Shown here one piece after another: positions 1 through 10,924 of a stretch of DNA of 64,000 bases. Each line of letters starts with the position of its first letter. Position 1 is the stretch's first letter. Both the position numbers and the translations under genes were made by a program. The DNA comes from Ceratorhiza oryzae-sativae (taxonomy: Eukaryota > Basidiomycota > Agaricomycetes > Cantharellales > Ceratobasidiaceae): positions 806,001 through 870,000 of the forward strand of contig JARWMV010000240.1 in the NCBI GenBank assembly GCA_030998015.1, read 5' to 3'. The notes below the pieces were generated by a model that saw nothing but the letters and a program-made list of their open reading frames with translations, was not told where the DNA came from and ran no database searches.

Positions 1-834
1 CCACTTTGAAGACTTGCTTAAATACTATCTCAAGATCAAAATACAAGTGTTGCATATCTGCAAGCAAGAGCTAAGTGTCCAGAAGCAGTACAAGCAGGAG
101 AAGTCAGGTTAAGCAATGACAAGCAAGAACAGAAGCACAAGTACAAAGACACCTTGCAAGAGTGGAAAAAATGAAGCAAACAAGACAGGAATATTGTAGT
201 TGAATCAATCACCATTTCAAGAGCAAGGCTTGTAACATACCAGCCTACCACAAGAAGTAGGCATAATCTTAAGACATAATGTGTGCATGGAATGGGTAGA
301 GATGTGTGTCACAACCTGAAATGGCTATATCCACTATATAATATTTTCTTGATTTTTTTTATTTTCTGAGTACATTTTCAAGACATACTTTCCTTTTATG
401 CAAGCCATGGAATGTTCCAGACTGCCAACCAAGATGTATTTCAACTTTGATGTGAAATTCTGCATCTCCACAGCACCTTCTATCACTTAGCAAGTATAGT
501 AGTGTTTGTTTTGATGTGACTTGAAGAATACATATATATACTGGGTCAAGTTTGACAAGGTCTCCTTGCAAACTTGAACTCCTTGTCAAATACAAGTTCT
601 CATTTACTCTGCTCATTGTGTGACATATCACTGTCATTGCCTTACTACCTCTTGTCACTGTTGCTTGACATGTCACTGCTGACCATGTGGTTGTTTGTGA
701 GGAAAGCATAGCATAGGGGCTCAGCAGTTTTGTAAGCCTCAGGCCCAATTTGTCAGCAGGTCTAACAACCCCCAACCTTGCTCTCATACCTTATTGGTCC
801 TATTTGGTGAGCAAGCTTATTGTATTCCTCATCC
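1..834. other. Gene-free AT-rich stretch
   Basis: I see no supportable gene here. The open frames are short, biased by base composition and show no recognisable domain. The sequence is AT-rich and lies next to repeat DNA, so decayed transposon or intergenic sequence is the likeliest content, but no element can be identified by eye. Confidence 0.5.
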
Positions 835-1018
835 TATCATAGAGAAGCTGTGCCAGAATTTTGCAGGACTCCGGCACCTGCAGCAGGACTCCTGCGCTTT
901 TTGGCCATTCTGGCACTGGCACTGGCACTGGCTCGCCAGTTGCCGGAGTCCGTGCCAGAATTCTGGCAGGTGCAGGAGCATGCCAGAATCCCGGGACTCC
1001 TGCAACTGGCTATGGTCA
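835..1018. repeat. GCCAG/CAGGAG-rich interspersed repeat, copy 1
   Basis: The stretch is made of permuted words such as TGCCAG, TGGCAC, CTGGCA and GCAGGAGTCC. It contains a perfect 14-base palindrome, GCCAGAATTCTGGC, near 956-969. The same palindrome, again followed within a few bases by CAGGAG, recurs near 2231-2244. The short open frames across it on both strands are by-products of the repeat. The family is unknown to me. Confidence 0.7.
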
Positions 1019-2095
1019 GAACTCACCACATCAAGTTGTGTAATAGCTCATTAGATGCGCAGAAGAGAGAGCATTCCAATGATATAGAGCACGTTTCATA
1101 CGAAATTCATTCTGGCAAATTTTACGCAGTTCTTTTGTTCGGGTCTTTGTGGCCAACATTTCCAGGGCCATAAACCTCACCACAATCTCTTGCAAAGTAG
1201 CTCATTAAATGCGCAAAAATCAGGAGATCACAGATATGTCATTTGCTCCGCGCAAAAAATTCGATAACGCATAGTTCGCTCCAAATTGATGCTCAGGAAA
1301 TATTCTGGGAAATGCGCACATGCTATTTCACCACAAAGAAAGCTGTTTGAAGCTTATCCGACCAGCTAGCCTTTCTCCTGAGCTTGAAAAACCCCTACTG
1401 ACATTATATCTAGTAAATACATTGACTGGATAACTATGAACCGGGGTGTGTGCAGGCAACCTCACTGTCAACCCAGCAGAATCACTGCACATGGTCGGAA
1501 ATTTATGTTATAAGCTTGTTCCAGATGTTTCAGGTACCTGAGATAGGGCAATAAGCATCCCTGAATCAGCCTGTGATACTAAGAAAGCCAGAATAGCACT
1601 GTGTGGGTGTCCATGGCGCATTTCAGGGGGTTTTCAGCATCAGGGGCGCTGTTCCCCCAGTTTCACCAGCTAAAACACCTTCAATCAGGCTGGTTTTTGG
1701 TATATAGAGTCCTTATGATAATGCGCATCGACTCCGTGCAAGGGAGCGAGGTTTGCACAGCTGGTTTCACTAGCGCTTGTGGCGCTGTTCAGGGGTTTCC
1801 CCCTTTATATCGCTGATAACTTTCGATAAAAGTGTTCGTTTATTATGAAAATATGTGCATTCGATTCCTCTCAGTGAGACAAGTCGATTAGTATGTATAT
1901 CGCCCCAATTAGAGCTCAGGATAGCAAGCTTGAACATCTGTGCATCCCCCTGAATATTTTTCTTAGACGATTCTGCGCCGATACTGCTCATTTCTTAACC
2001 GTTTGTAATCAAGTAAAGTACAATTTGATCCGCTGAATTTTGCGCATTTTATGAGTGCTTAATATATGCAATCCGTGGTGGTCGTGTACAGGTGA
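1019..2095. other. Spacer between the two repeat copies, no gene seen
   Basis: No coding region is supportable. A short word CTCATTRAATGCGCA-like occurs twice (about 1047-1061 and 1201-1215). Two similar phrases containing GGCGCTGTTC occur near 1644 and 1781. These suggest old duplicated repeat material rather than genes. Confidence 0.4.
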
Positions 2096-2275
2096 CAATG
2101 TGCCAGTATTCAGGTATGCAGGTATGCAGGTATGCCAGTACTGCAGGACTCTGCCTAGGACTCTGGCACCCTTGAGGCTATTCTGGCACCTGCACTGGCA
2201 ACTGGCACACCGGAATTCGCTGGAATTTTAGCCAGAATTCTGGCAAGTTCTGGCTGCAGGAGCCTGGCACAGCAC
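2096..2275. repeat. GCCAG/CAGGAG-rich interspersed repeat, copy 2
   Basis: This is a second copy of the family at 835-1018. It opens with a short CAGGTATG tandem (about 2109-2135), carries the palindrome GCCAGAATTCTGGC (about 2231-2244) and ends in CAGGAGCCTGGCAC. Its right edge lies directly against the truncated 5' end of the retrotransposon pol reading frame, so the repeat marks the truncation breakpoint or inserted there. Confidence 0.65.
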
Positions 2276-2278
2276 CTC

Positions 2279-4498
2279 TACTTCAACGCCTCTGAAGTAG
2301 AATACCTAGGCGTAATTGCCAATGGCGAAGGAGTCAAAACAGACCCAAAAAAGGTCATGGAAGCAGTTAATTGGGAAACACCACGTACTGTAAAGGAAGT
2401 GCAGGAAGCACTAGGGTTTTTCAACTACTATCGCTGCTTCATAGAGGACTTTGCAGGACGAGCTTGGCCTATGTACCAGCTCTTGCATAAAGATGTCCAT
2501 TGGCGATGGGGTAAGAATGAGGAAGCATCTTTCCAAATTCTGAAAAAAGCACTAGTTGAATCTCCTGTCTTAATCCAACCAGACGTCACAAAGGAATTTA
2601 TACTGGAATGTGATGCATCCAACTTTGCCACTGGAGCTATCCTTAACCAGTATGGCAGAGATGGTAAATTGCACCCAGTAGCCTTCTATTCCAAAACTCT
2701 ATCACCAGCCGAACAAAATTATGATATACATGATAAAGAATTACTGGCTATGATATGAGCATTCAAAGAATGGCGTCACTTGCTCGAAGGATCTGAAATC
2801 CCTGTCTTGGTACTCTCAGACCACAAAAATCTAGAGTTCTTCCAGACAAAAAGGGACTTAAACCGGAGACAAGCAAGGTGGATGGGCTTCCTGGCCGACT
2901 ACAACTACAGAATCAAATACAGAAAAGGGGCACAAAACGGAAAGGCTGATATACTATCTTGACAAGAATCACTTCAGAGAGAGGCAGCTAAAGAGGGGGG
3001 TAAAACCCCGCCACTTATCAGCCCCGAGCTTTTCATTTTGGCAATTCTCACTGACCATTCCCTCAATGATTTAATCAGGGATGCGTTACCAGATGATAAG
3101 ACCATATCAAAGATTCTAAAGTCCCTCAAGGAAAACATTCCGGTTAAAGGCTGGTGTCTAGAAGATGACTTGTTGTACTACCACGACTGCATATACGTAC
3201 CAAACAAGTCAGAAATCAGATGAGTAGTCATAGAAAGCCAGCATGACAATCCTGCAGCAGGGCATCCAGGGCATTTCAGGACACTAGATCTCCTATCTTG
3301 AGATTACTATTGGTCCGGAATGAAAAAATCTGTTGTCAATTATATTCAGGCATGCAACTTGTGTATCCGGAACAAGCATTCAAACCAAGCCCCTCCTGGT
3401 CTCCTACAACCCATAGACTTACCAAATAAACCCTGGGAGGAAATCACCTATGACTTGATCACTGGATTACCAACGTCAGAAGGTTACAATGCAATACTCA
3501 CAGTGGTGGACCGATTATCAAAAATGGTACACTTTATCCCCACACACTCAGGAGCCACTGCAGTAGACGTTGCAAACCTATTCGTAAACTTTGTCTGGAA
3601 ACTACATGGATTACCCCGAAAAACCATATCAGACCAAGGCCCTAACTTCAATGCCAAATTCCTTCGCCAATTGTACAAACACCTAAACATTGAACCACAC
3701 TACTCTATGGTGTACAGACCACAGGTTGACAGGCAAAGCGAAAGACTTAACCAATTTGTTGAAATATATCTTCGTCACTACATAAATCACAGACAGACAG
3801 ATTGGGTAGCAGCATTGCCTATGGTGGAATTCGTGTATAATAATGGGAAGCACTCAGGATCAAGCCACACGCCATTCTTTGCCTGCTATGGTTACAACCC
3901 AGACTTCACTGTGGGTAATACCAAAGAAAGCCAGGTACCTGCTGCCGATCAACACGCTGAACACCTCAAGGAAATCCAAGAAGAGGCCAAGGCTGCTCTA
4001 ACGATTGCCAATCGAACATACTCTGAATATTATAATCGAAAGCATCGTGAAGCACCAAAGATTGAAGTCGGATCAAAGGTCTTCCTAGACAGCTCAAATA
4101 TCAAAACTATACACCCTTCTAAGAAATTGGATAACAGGTGTTTTGGACCATACAAGGTACTGGAACAAATTGGGAAACATACCTTCAAACTGGAATTACC
4201 CAAATCCATGAAGGTCCATCCGGTATTCCACACTTCACTCCTATTCCCAAAACCAATAGATGACTATAACCGGCAACCTGTACCTGTTCCACTGGTGGTC
4301 ACTCCTGATGGCGAAGAAGAATTTGAAGTTGAAGAAATCCTGGACTCTTGAAAGGTTGGAAGAAGATTGGAGTATTATGTCAAATGGAAAGGCTATGGAC
4401 CAGAAGAAAACCTATGGTTACCTAAAGCTGAACTCAAGAATGCACCTGAACAAGTCAAAGAATTCCACCAACTCCACCCCAATGCACTCGGACCTTGA
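2279..4498 (+). pseudogene. Ty3/gypsy retrotransposon pol remnant (RT end, RNase H, integrase, chromodomain)
   Basis: One reading frame runs the whole length without a frameshift. In order it shows the end of the reverse transcriptase (EYLGVI near 2300), an RNase H core (ECDASNFATGAI near 2607), a partial H-H-C-C zinc region near 3240-3370, the integrase core, and a C-terminal chromodomain (YYVKWKGYGPEENLW after 4370). The integrase acidic triad is intact: D at 3452, D at 3632, E at 3740, which is a DD35E spacing. Gag, protease and most of the RT are absent. Five in-frame stops break the frame (2756, 2960, 3221, 3299, 4349). All five are TGA at positions where the family normally has arginine. 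The element is therefore dead and 5'-truncated, and it was decayed by C-to-T change rather than by indels. Confidence 0.92.
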
Positions 4499-4509
4499 TG
4501 GGGGGGAAG

Positions 4510-5003
4510 TGTCATGGCCTAGACCATGACACAGATTTTATTATGATTTTTGTATATTTTATAAAATCTCTCCTTTTCATAATTTTGGACAAGTCCTGTT
4601 TAATCGGATATATGCATAGAATTACTTACATGATCACATGACCTTGTTGTTGTTTATGTTCTGTTTGTACCTTCTGGAATATTCTGTTACATGGCACCAT
4701 TCTCACATCATACGATAGTTGTCTCGCACCATACGTGTATTTGATATAGCTCATTGTATGAATATATAAGGGAGAGTCTGAGAGCCTTAAGCCTCAGAAC
4801 TCAACCTCCTGTCATATCCCCTCTACTACCTGTGTGACTTACCAGTCCATAGTCCCTGCCCAGTCCTCTTAAGGACAAGTGCACTTACTCCTACATCCTT
4901 GCATCTTATTGCACCCTCACTGCGCATCCTACCTTAGACATTGTCAGTAAAGCCTCCAGCATCACTGCCCATAGGCTTGTCATCACCACTTAGGTGTTTG
5001 ACA
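4510..5003 (+). repeat. 3' long terminal repeat of the gypsy element
   Basis: A polypurine tract (4500-4509, seven G then AAG) directly follows the pol stop codon. The LTR starts with TGTCATGG and, by my reading, ends in TTGACA, giving short inverted TGTCA/TGACA ends and about 494 bp. It contains a TATA-like box (about 4761-4768) in the expected U3 position. No 5' LTR lies in the window. The right boundary is inferred from the inverted ends only. Confidence 0.6.
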
Positions 5004-5762
5004 TTACTGTTCAGGTTGTAGCTCTGACAAGATTCAGTAATATTCACATCTGGGAGAGACTTTTCCATGTTGTGCAAGGATTCTAGGTCTGCATCCAAAG
5101 GCATACTCAGCAATTATGACATGTGAATTATTTCTGTTTAGGATATGCATGGATGAACTAATTTGCTTTTACATCTTTTGTCCATTTATGCTTACTGGAA
5201 GCCACTCATTTTCAACACAGAATTGATTGCAGGCATTTATTAAAAATAGTAGCTCAATTACATCCTGGTTGTTTTTTTTTGCAATCTATGCTCCAATGAT
5301 GTTACCAATGTCAATGTTCTCAACAATTGCAACACACTTGTGAAGTACTTAATAGGTAGAAGGCCGTTTTTGTCATCTTTCAGCAAAACATTATGCGTGG
5401 TTGTGTTCACCCCGCCAACCGGACACTCCGTGGCCTTCGGCTACCAGTACCTGCAAACACCATGAAACCAATGAATATGTCGCAATGTCCTTATCTATTT
5501 TGTTTGCGCGCTGCAGGGACGTGTGTATTATGGACCACAATCTGGTCTTCCGCAATCAATGATGCAAGTTTACCACATCAACATCGGTGCGTCGGTTGGC
5601 CACACGCAAGATACACCCGGGTAGAAACATGCATATTCAAAACCATCTGTGCGTCACAATCAAAAAGACAAACAAACACTAAACAGATAAATCCCAGATA
5701 ACCTAGCGTTACAATACTGTGTTCTTCAGTCTAAAATCAAAAAAAACGTCCTCGTAGGGCTA
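5004..5762. other. Intergenic region downstream of the LTR
   Basis: No gene is supportable. The one open frame of moderate length (about 5393-5701, plus) has no recognisable domain. The right part is the 3' flank of the minus-strand GATA gene, whose stop codon is at 5763-5765. Confidence 0.5.
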
Positions 5763-8700
5763 TTACTCTAGTGTCCCACGTCGGCTGGGTATTGTAGATG
5801 CCGATCCCGACATGCCGTTCACGGATATCCTCCGGGGTCGCTTCAGTGCGAGGTTCGCTGCAGCAGTAGAGGGTGCCCCCCCGCCGCCTGCGGCAGCAGC
5901 AGTGGTTAGCCGAGTTGAAGGCGCAATCGGCCTACCACTTGTCGGATGAGAGCCTACATCCTTAAAGTTAATACGCGGTTAAACACGATATACAAATTGG
6001 ACATACCAGTTTGGGCCGTAGCATTGCTGGTAAGAGTCGGCTTGCGAGAATTTGTGCCTTGGCCACCAGAAGCACGGTTCCTGTCAACGTTGATGAGCCT
6101 TGGTTCCTACACTTGGAGATTCAACCAACCTCTTCTTGATGACATCTGTTTTGAGTGACATCGGACGAGTGACACCATGCAGTTTCTAATCACGGTCGGT
6201 TAGCCCCATATCTCAACCAAACCGAGAAAACTCACGTAAAACAGCCCACACGCATTGCACAACGGATTGCCCTCGGGATCACGCCTCCACAACGGTGTCG
6301 TGGTCGTTTGGCAATTAGTACAGACTGTAGGTGTACTATCATCATCGCCCCCACCAGGGCCACCTGCACCATCCTTGGACCCAGTTTTGCCCTTCTTGAT
6401 CGGTGGGGGATATGTCGCTCCCTTGTCTTTGACGTTGCTAGAGCCAGAGCCAGATCCCGACTCGCGCATCTGAGCTTGATTAATCGGTTGAGGCCCCCCA
6501 ACCAATGGCTCAGGACTTGCGGTTGAGCTAGACGTGAATCCAGCTGCCCAACCGTCGCTGGAAGGGCTTGGTCCGTAAGCCCCTACTAGGTCGTTTGCCG
6601 CCAAGACTTGGTTAGGATCAACATGCGTGAACGGATGAGGCATCGAAGATCCATCCATTGCACCATCGAGTCCAGAATGAGCGAGCGGATGGTCAAAGCC
6701 GGTTGGATACAAGGCGTTCATAAAATAGTTGTAGTCGAGAGGGCCATCAGGGCCAACATGGTCGAGGCCCGCATTCACAATCGACATGGTCACCGCGTTG
6801 TAGCGGGCCTCGCTTTCTGCGACGGCTGCATTTGCAGCAGCAGACAACACGTGGTTAGGCGAAGCTAGACCGTGGCTGGAGGAAAGAGCATGATTCGACG
6901 AGACAAATCCATGATGGACCGATCCGAACCCTCGATCACCCAACCCACGTTCAGAACCTAGTCCCTGAATGCCCATGCTGTGACCAGGGGATGGCAGTGT
7001 ATGGCTGGGGGAGCTTGACACACGTTCTTCGCCCTTTGCATCACCAGGCATGTCAAAAAAGTTGTCAATGCCAGGTGGGGCGTGGTGACTGTATGGCGTG
7101 GACGGATAGGAGCTGGTCCCGCTGACGGCTTCGTCGAGCGAGCGAACAATGTCGGGCGTAACGTCGCCATACATAGATGCAGGATGCTAAAGATACCAAC
7201 CAATTAGCCCGCGAAACCTTCGTCGATGAACTGACTCACGCTGAGCATGGTGGGCGCGACCGGCCTGCCGTTGTACTGATGCCTCCCACCGACATTAGGA
7301 CCCAATGCAGCAAAGTCCGGCCGGGTGACAGTATGGTCAAAGCTGGTCTTGCGAACACGACGAGGGAAATTGGCGTCATCCCCCCGGCTGGGACCTTCTG
7401 GCTGTGCCTGTCCGTACAAGGTGGCATTCGGCATGTACCCCAACGAGTGGTGGAACGCCGGCGGGGGCGCTGGGCTTGAGCCCCGCGCGCCCGCAGCTCT
7501 GATCGGGATCGGCACAGACGTAGAGTTCCTACTGGGAGAGGCGTAGGCTTCTTCGAGGATGGGGGCCTCGACACCGACGTCGGAGAGACGACGGCCAAGC
7601 AGCGCGTGCGAATGGGTTTCGTTGGCGTCGAGTCGTTGGGCCGTGGCAGGGGTTTCCCAAGGAGGGCGCGAGCGTGATCGGCTGCCAGCACGCCAGTCCA
7701 TAGACATACGCGAGCGCGAACGTGAGACAGCACGCCAATCCATGGCGTCATCCAGTCTAGAATGGTGCCATAAGAAACCAGATCAGCGAACCATACCGGT
7801 AGCGCAAGAACCGCTGATCGTCCACGGTACACTAACCCCGCGACCAAACTAGTGTATAAATTACGAAAGGGTACTCACTCGGGCTCGACACCATTCTGGC
7901 CCTCGTCGGCAGCAAAGCCCTGGACCACCAGGCGTGCCTTTCCCTTGTCCGGCCTGCGTCCGCGTTGTTGTTCATCCTCGGTTTTGGGCCGGGCCTTTTC
8001 TTGTCTTTCGTCCTGCGGCTTGTCCGCTTCACTGTCCTGTCCAGTCCCACCTTCCTGCTCCCGCTCTGTCTGGTTTAGCGGCTGAGCCTTTGGCCACTCT
8101 TCTACCTTGACCGTTTTTTCCTCAATGGGTTGCTCCACAGGCTTCTCCTCTGCCCTCTTTTTGCGCAAGGCCATTGCCATCATCCTCCAGGTAAGGTTCT
8201 CCATTCGGTGTGCATGAGGCAGAGTCGCCTTGGTCTTGTGATACATTTTCCAGACCTGAGCGGCGATGGGATCCTCGGACCTAGCTGAGATTGGGTCTAC
8301 GTCGGGGCCGCTTGGAGCAGGCGAGTCTGCACCAAACGCGCTCGGCGAAGCTATGGGAGAGGCAGCAAACGTCACTGTTGGCCGTCGCGTGGCACCGGTG
8401 GCAGTGCTTCCCGATTCGTTCAACGATTGGCCGATCGCGGTGGGTCTCGTCGCGAAAAAGTCGTCGGCAAGGATATCAGACAAGATCGAGGGGGAACGCC
8501 CTTCGGCAGCGGGAGGGTCGGCCCTGTCCTTGGGTTTCCCAGGGATGGATGGGGGAGAGGGTTTACCTAGAGAGGATGGAGAGACGGATGAGGCTGACGA
8601 AGACACGGGACCAGACGCGAAAGAAGAAAGGGCACCAGAGGTGGAGGTGGAGATGGATGTGCCAGGAGAAGTACCTGGTGTGCGACGCGCGGCGGTTGGA

Positions 8701-9719
8701 AGAATTGAAGGCAGATTTGCCGGTTGAGGTTTGACAGCGGCCATGCTCGACATCCACAGCGAAGGGGGGATGTTGGGTCGTATTGGGGGAGGTGTAGGTG
8801 CTGCAGCGGGGATGTGGCTGAAACCAGACGCAAAATGGGAGGGTGGCCAACCGGAGGTTACGCCGGCACGAGCGGCCACCTCGTACGGAATGGGACCATA
8901 GGGAGTCATGATAGAGCCGTATCCAACCCCGGGGATGCCCATGCTGAGTCCGAGATTTTCGAGGGCTGCTTCTTGAACCAGAGACTGGCCAGCGGCCGAG
9001 TCGGGGTGGTAAACAGGTTCTGGGAGCGGTTTGGGGTCGGGCAGGGGTCCGCCAGGCAGAGACGATTGTTCGAGGCCAGATTTTCGTTTAGACTTGAGAG
9101 CCGAGTAGTCGACAGGCGATGCACTGGCAGAGGTCGACGCGGTCTGTTCAATCTCGCGGTGGTTGAGACGTAGGGGGCTGGGTGGCAGACTGGGGGTGTT
9201 GACACGGCTGTTGTGAGCCGAGGCAGCAGGAGAGGTGCCGGTCTGGAGCTTGGGTCGTTGAGATTTTTGTTTTGATGCGGGGTTGGAAAGCATATTCGCC
9301 TGGAGGCTAGTCCAAGGCGAAGTCATGTTAGTGTGCATGAGCGCTGCGGCCGCACGATGGGCCGCTAGCTGCTGCAAGACTTGAGTTGGATCGGCCATGG
9401 CAAGCGGATGGCCTGGGGGGAAAGTGGGCACGCTCGCAGCGCCTGGATCGGGGAACGAGACAGAAGGGCTGGGGAACGCACCCACGCCAGACGGAAAGCC
9501 GCCCAGCGCGGAGAGGTCGACATGGGGCGTCGGGGTGCGCCCCGACGAGCGGGCAAACGAGTCGGCGTGGCGAGCGGTATCGTCTGGAGGCGCAAGCTCG
9601 AGATTGGCCCACGGGGCGTTCATGGCGGGCTGGGACAGCGTCAGAGACGAAAAGGGCGATGGCAGGCGACGCACCTTGTCCGCAGCGGGCGAGTGCACAG
9701 AGAGGCCAGCCGAGTCCAT
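5763..9719 (-). CDS. areA: AreA/NIT2-family GATA transcription factor (global nitrogen regulator)
   Basis: Six exons read in frame: 9719-7879, 7756-7240, 7186-6236, 6185-6130, 6080-6007 and 5953-5763, giving about 1209 residues. Three family marks are visible. Near residue 488 is the GATA-N/DUF1752 block ([10 protein letters not shown], then [16 protein letters not shown]). Near 743 is the AreA signature [14 protein letters not shown]. Near 1074 is a single C-x2-C-x17-C-x2-C GATA finger whose basic tail lies in the next small exon. AreA/NIT2 factors bind GATA sites and activate nitrogen-catabolite genes when ammonium and glutamine are scarce. Long Ser/Pro/Ala-rich linkers fill the rest. The start was set at the ATG at 9719 (MDSAGL); an upstream ATG at 9848 is in frame but adds an unconvincing leader. 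The first intron (122 bp) is longer than the others. Identification is firm; function is by family. Confidence 0.93.
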
Positions 9720-10924
9720 TGCCGCAACGAAATGAAGGAGACCTGGACCGCGCGACAGATGCGTTGCACGCACACGCCCCAGATGGGATCGGTCAACGAA
9801 TCTCGGCCCGCAGCTAGGGTACGTACCACACGTCTGATGGCTGGTCACCGCCGTCGCAGTGGGGGTCGCTGTTGCTGCCGGTGTCGGGCGTCGAGCTCGC
9901 GGTTGAGAGCAGGGGTGCGAGGTGCGGTGCCCGTGGGGTGTGCGACGGGCGGCCAGCGATTGGTCCGGCCTGCGAGTCCGATCTCAGCCGATCATGGCCA
10001 AGCACGTGCAAGCAGCCCACGCGCCGCAAGCCCTGATGCCGCCGGGCGCGGTTCCCCGTTTGGGGCAGCGTCCCGTCCAGCCGGCTCGTCGCTGAGCGCA
10101 CCGGCGGTCGGAGTTCTTCCGGTGTGGGCGATCGATTTCTCCGCATTTCTCGCCGATTTCATCACATTTAAATTATGTATTTCAGCATTCACTGTTCCAG
10201 AGCTGTTTTCGACTTCCCACAGATCCTGGGACAGGCGGAGTCTGCCACGCTAGGCAGCACAGTCGAGCTGCCTTCAGGGCTGCTGTGTTGACAATGATCA
10301 CCACGTTCCCTCTCAACAAACCTAAACGGTTTCTCCGATCTACCTGCATCATTACTTCATCTTTCTGTGGCTCTTCCGCGCCCTGACCTTCCAAGCATCT
10401 AGCTTTATGCGCGGTCATCTTCCGGCCCTTCCGCCGAATCGTCCCAAAGCAGATCTTAGCTCTGCTCGACAACCTGTTGTGCCAATCTCGCTGCGGCGTC
10501 ACGAAGCTTAATAGTCTCATCGTCAATCTGCCAACCCTTCCTCATTTCTCAACGCTGGGCACAGTGCAAGTTTCGCCGCCCCACGCCCGACTCCCGATTC
10601 CAGCGCACGCTTCTTTGCTGACCGCATCCTCGCCCCATCATTCACGTTTCCGGGTTCGGAATATCTCCCCACCTGGTCCATTCGGCAAGTGGCAGTTGCC
10701 ATGCTCCACAGCAGATCCCCCCCACCACGTGATTCCCACAGGCGTCAACAAATGCCGCCCGCCCGAGGGTCAGGGGCTAGCCGTCTCGGTGCGTCTCGGG
10801 CGGCGCGCTCCGACTGGCCACGGTTCCCCAAGCAGCCATGGCATGGCGATGCATTGCACTCCGGCCGACCGATCCACGGGCGACCTCATGCCGCACGAAA
10901 CATTGCCTGTGATATATAGATCAC
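9720..10924. other. Divergent intergenic region between areA and the first NACHT-kinase gene
   Basis: About 1.2 kb upstream of both flanking genes. The open frames here are GC-driven and have no domain. CACGTG E-boxes lie at 10003-10008 (about 285 bases from the areA start) and 10726-10731 (about 195 bases from the NACHT-kinase start). No core promoter element can be assigned with confidence. Confidence 0.4.

Noticed and set aside
2756..4351. In-frame TGA codons as possible recoding (selenocysteine or readthrough) in the pol frame
   Set aside because: All lie at arginine positions and equal CGA after a C-to-T change, and the element is also 5'-truncated, so decay explains them better.
5812..5949. 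46-codon plus-strand ORF rich in Ala/Pro
   Set aside because: It is antisense to the last exon of the areA gene, whose minus-strand reading continues the protein in frame to a stop at 5763.
8266..8734. Plus-strand ORFs of about 150 codons within areA
   Set aside because: They are antisense to conserved areA sequence (GATA-N region nearby) and look like frame shadows.
9381..10253. 290-codon plus-strand ORF overlapping the areA start
   Set aside because: It is Arg/Gly/Ala-rich, antisense to the GC-rich areA exon 1, and has no domain; it is a compositional shadow.
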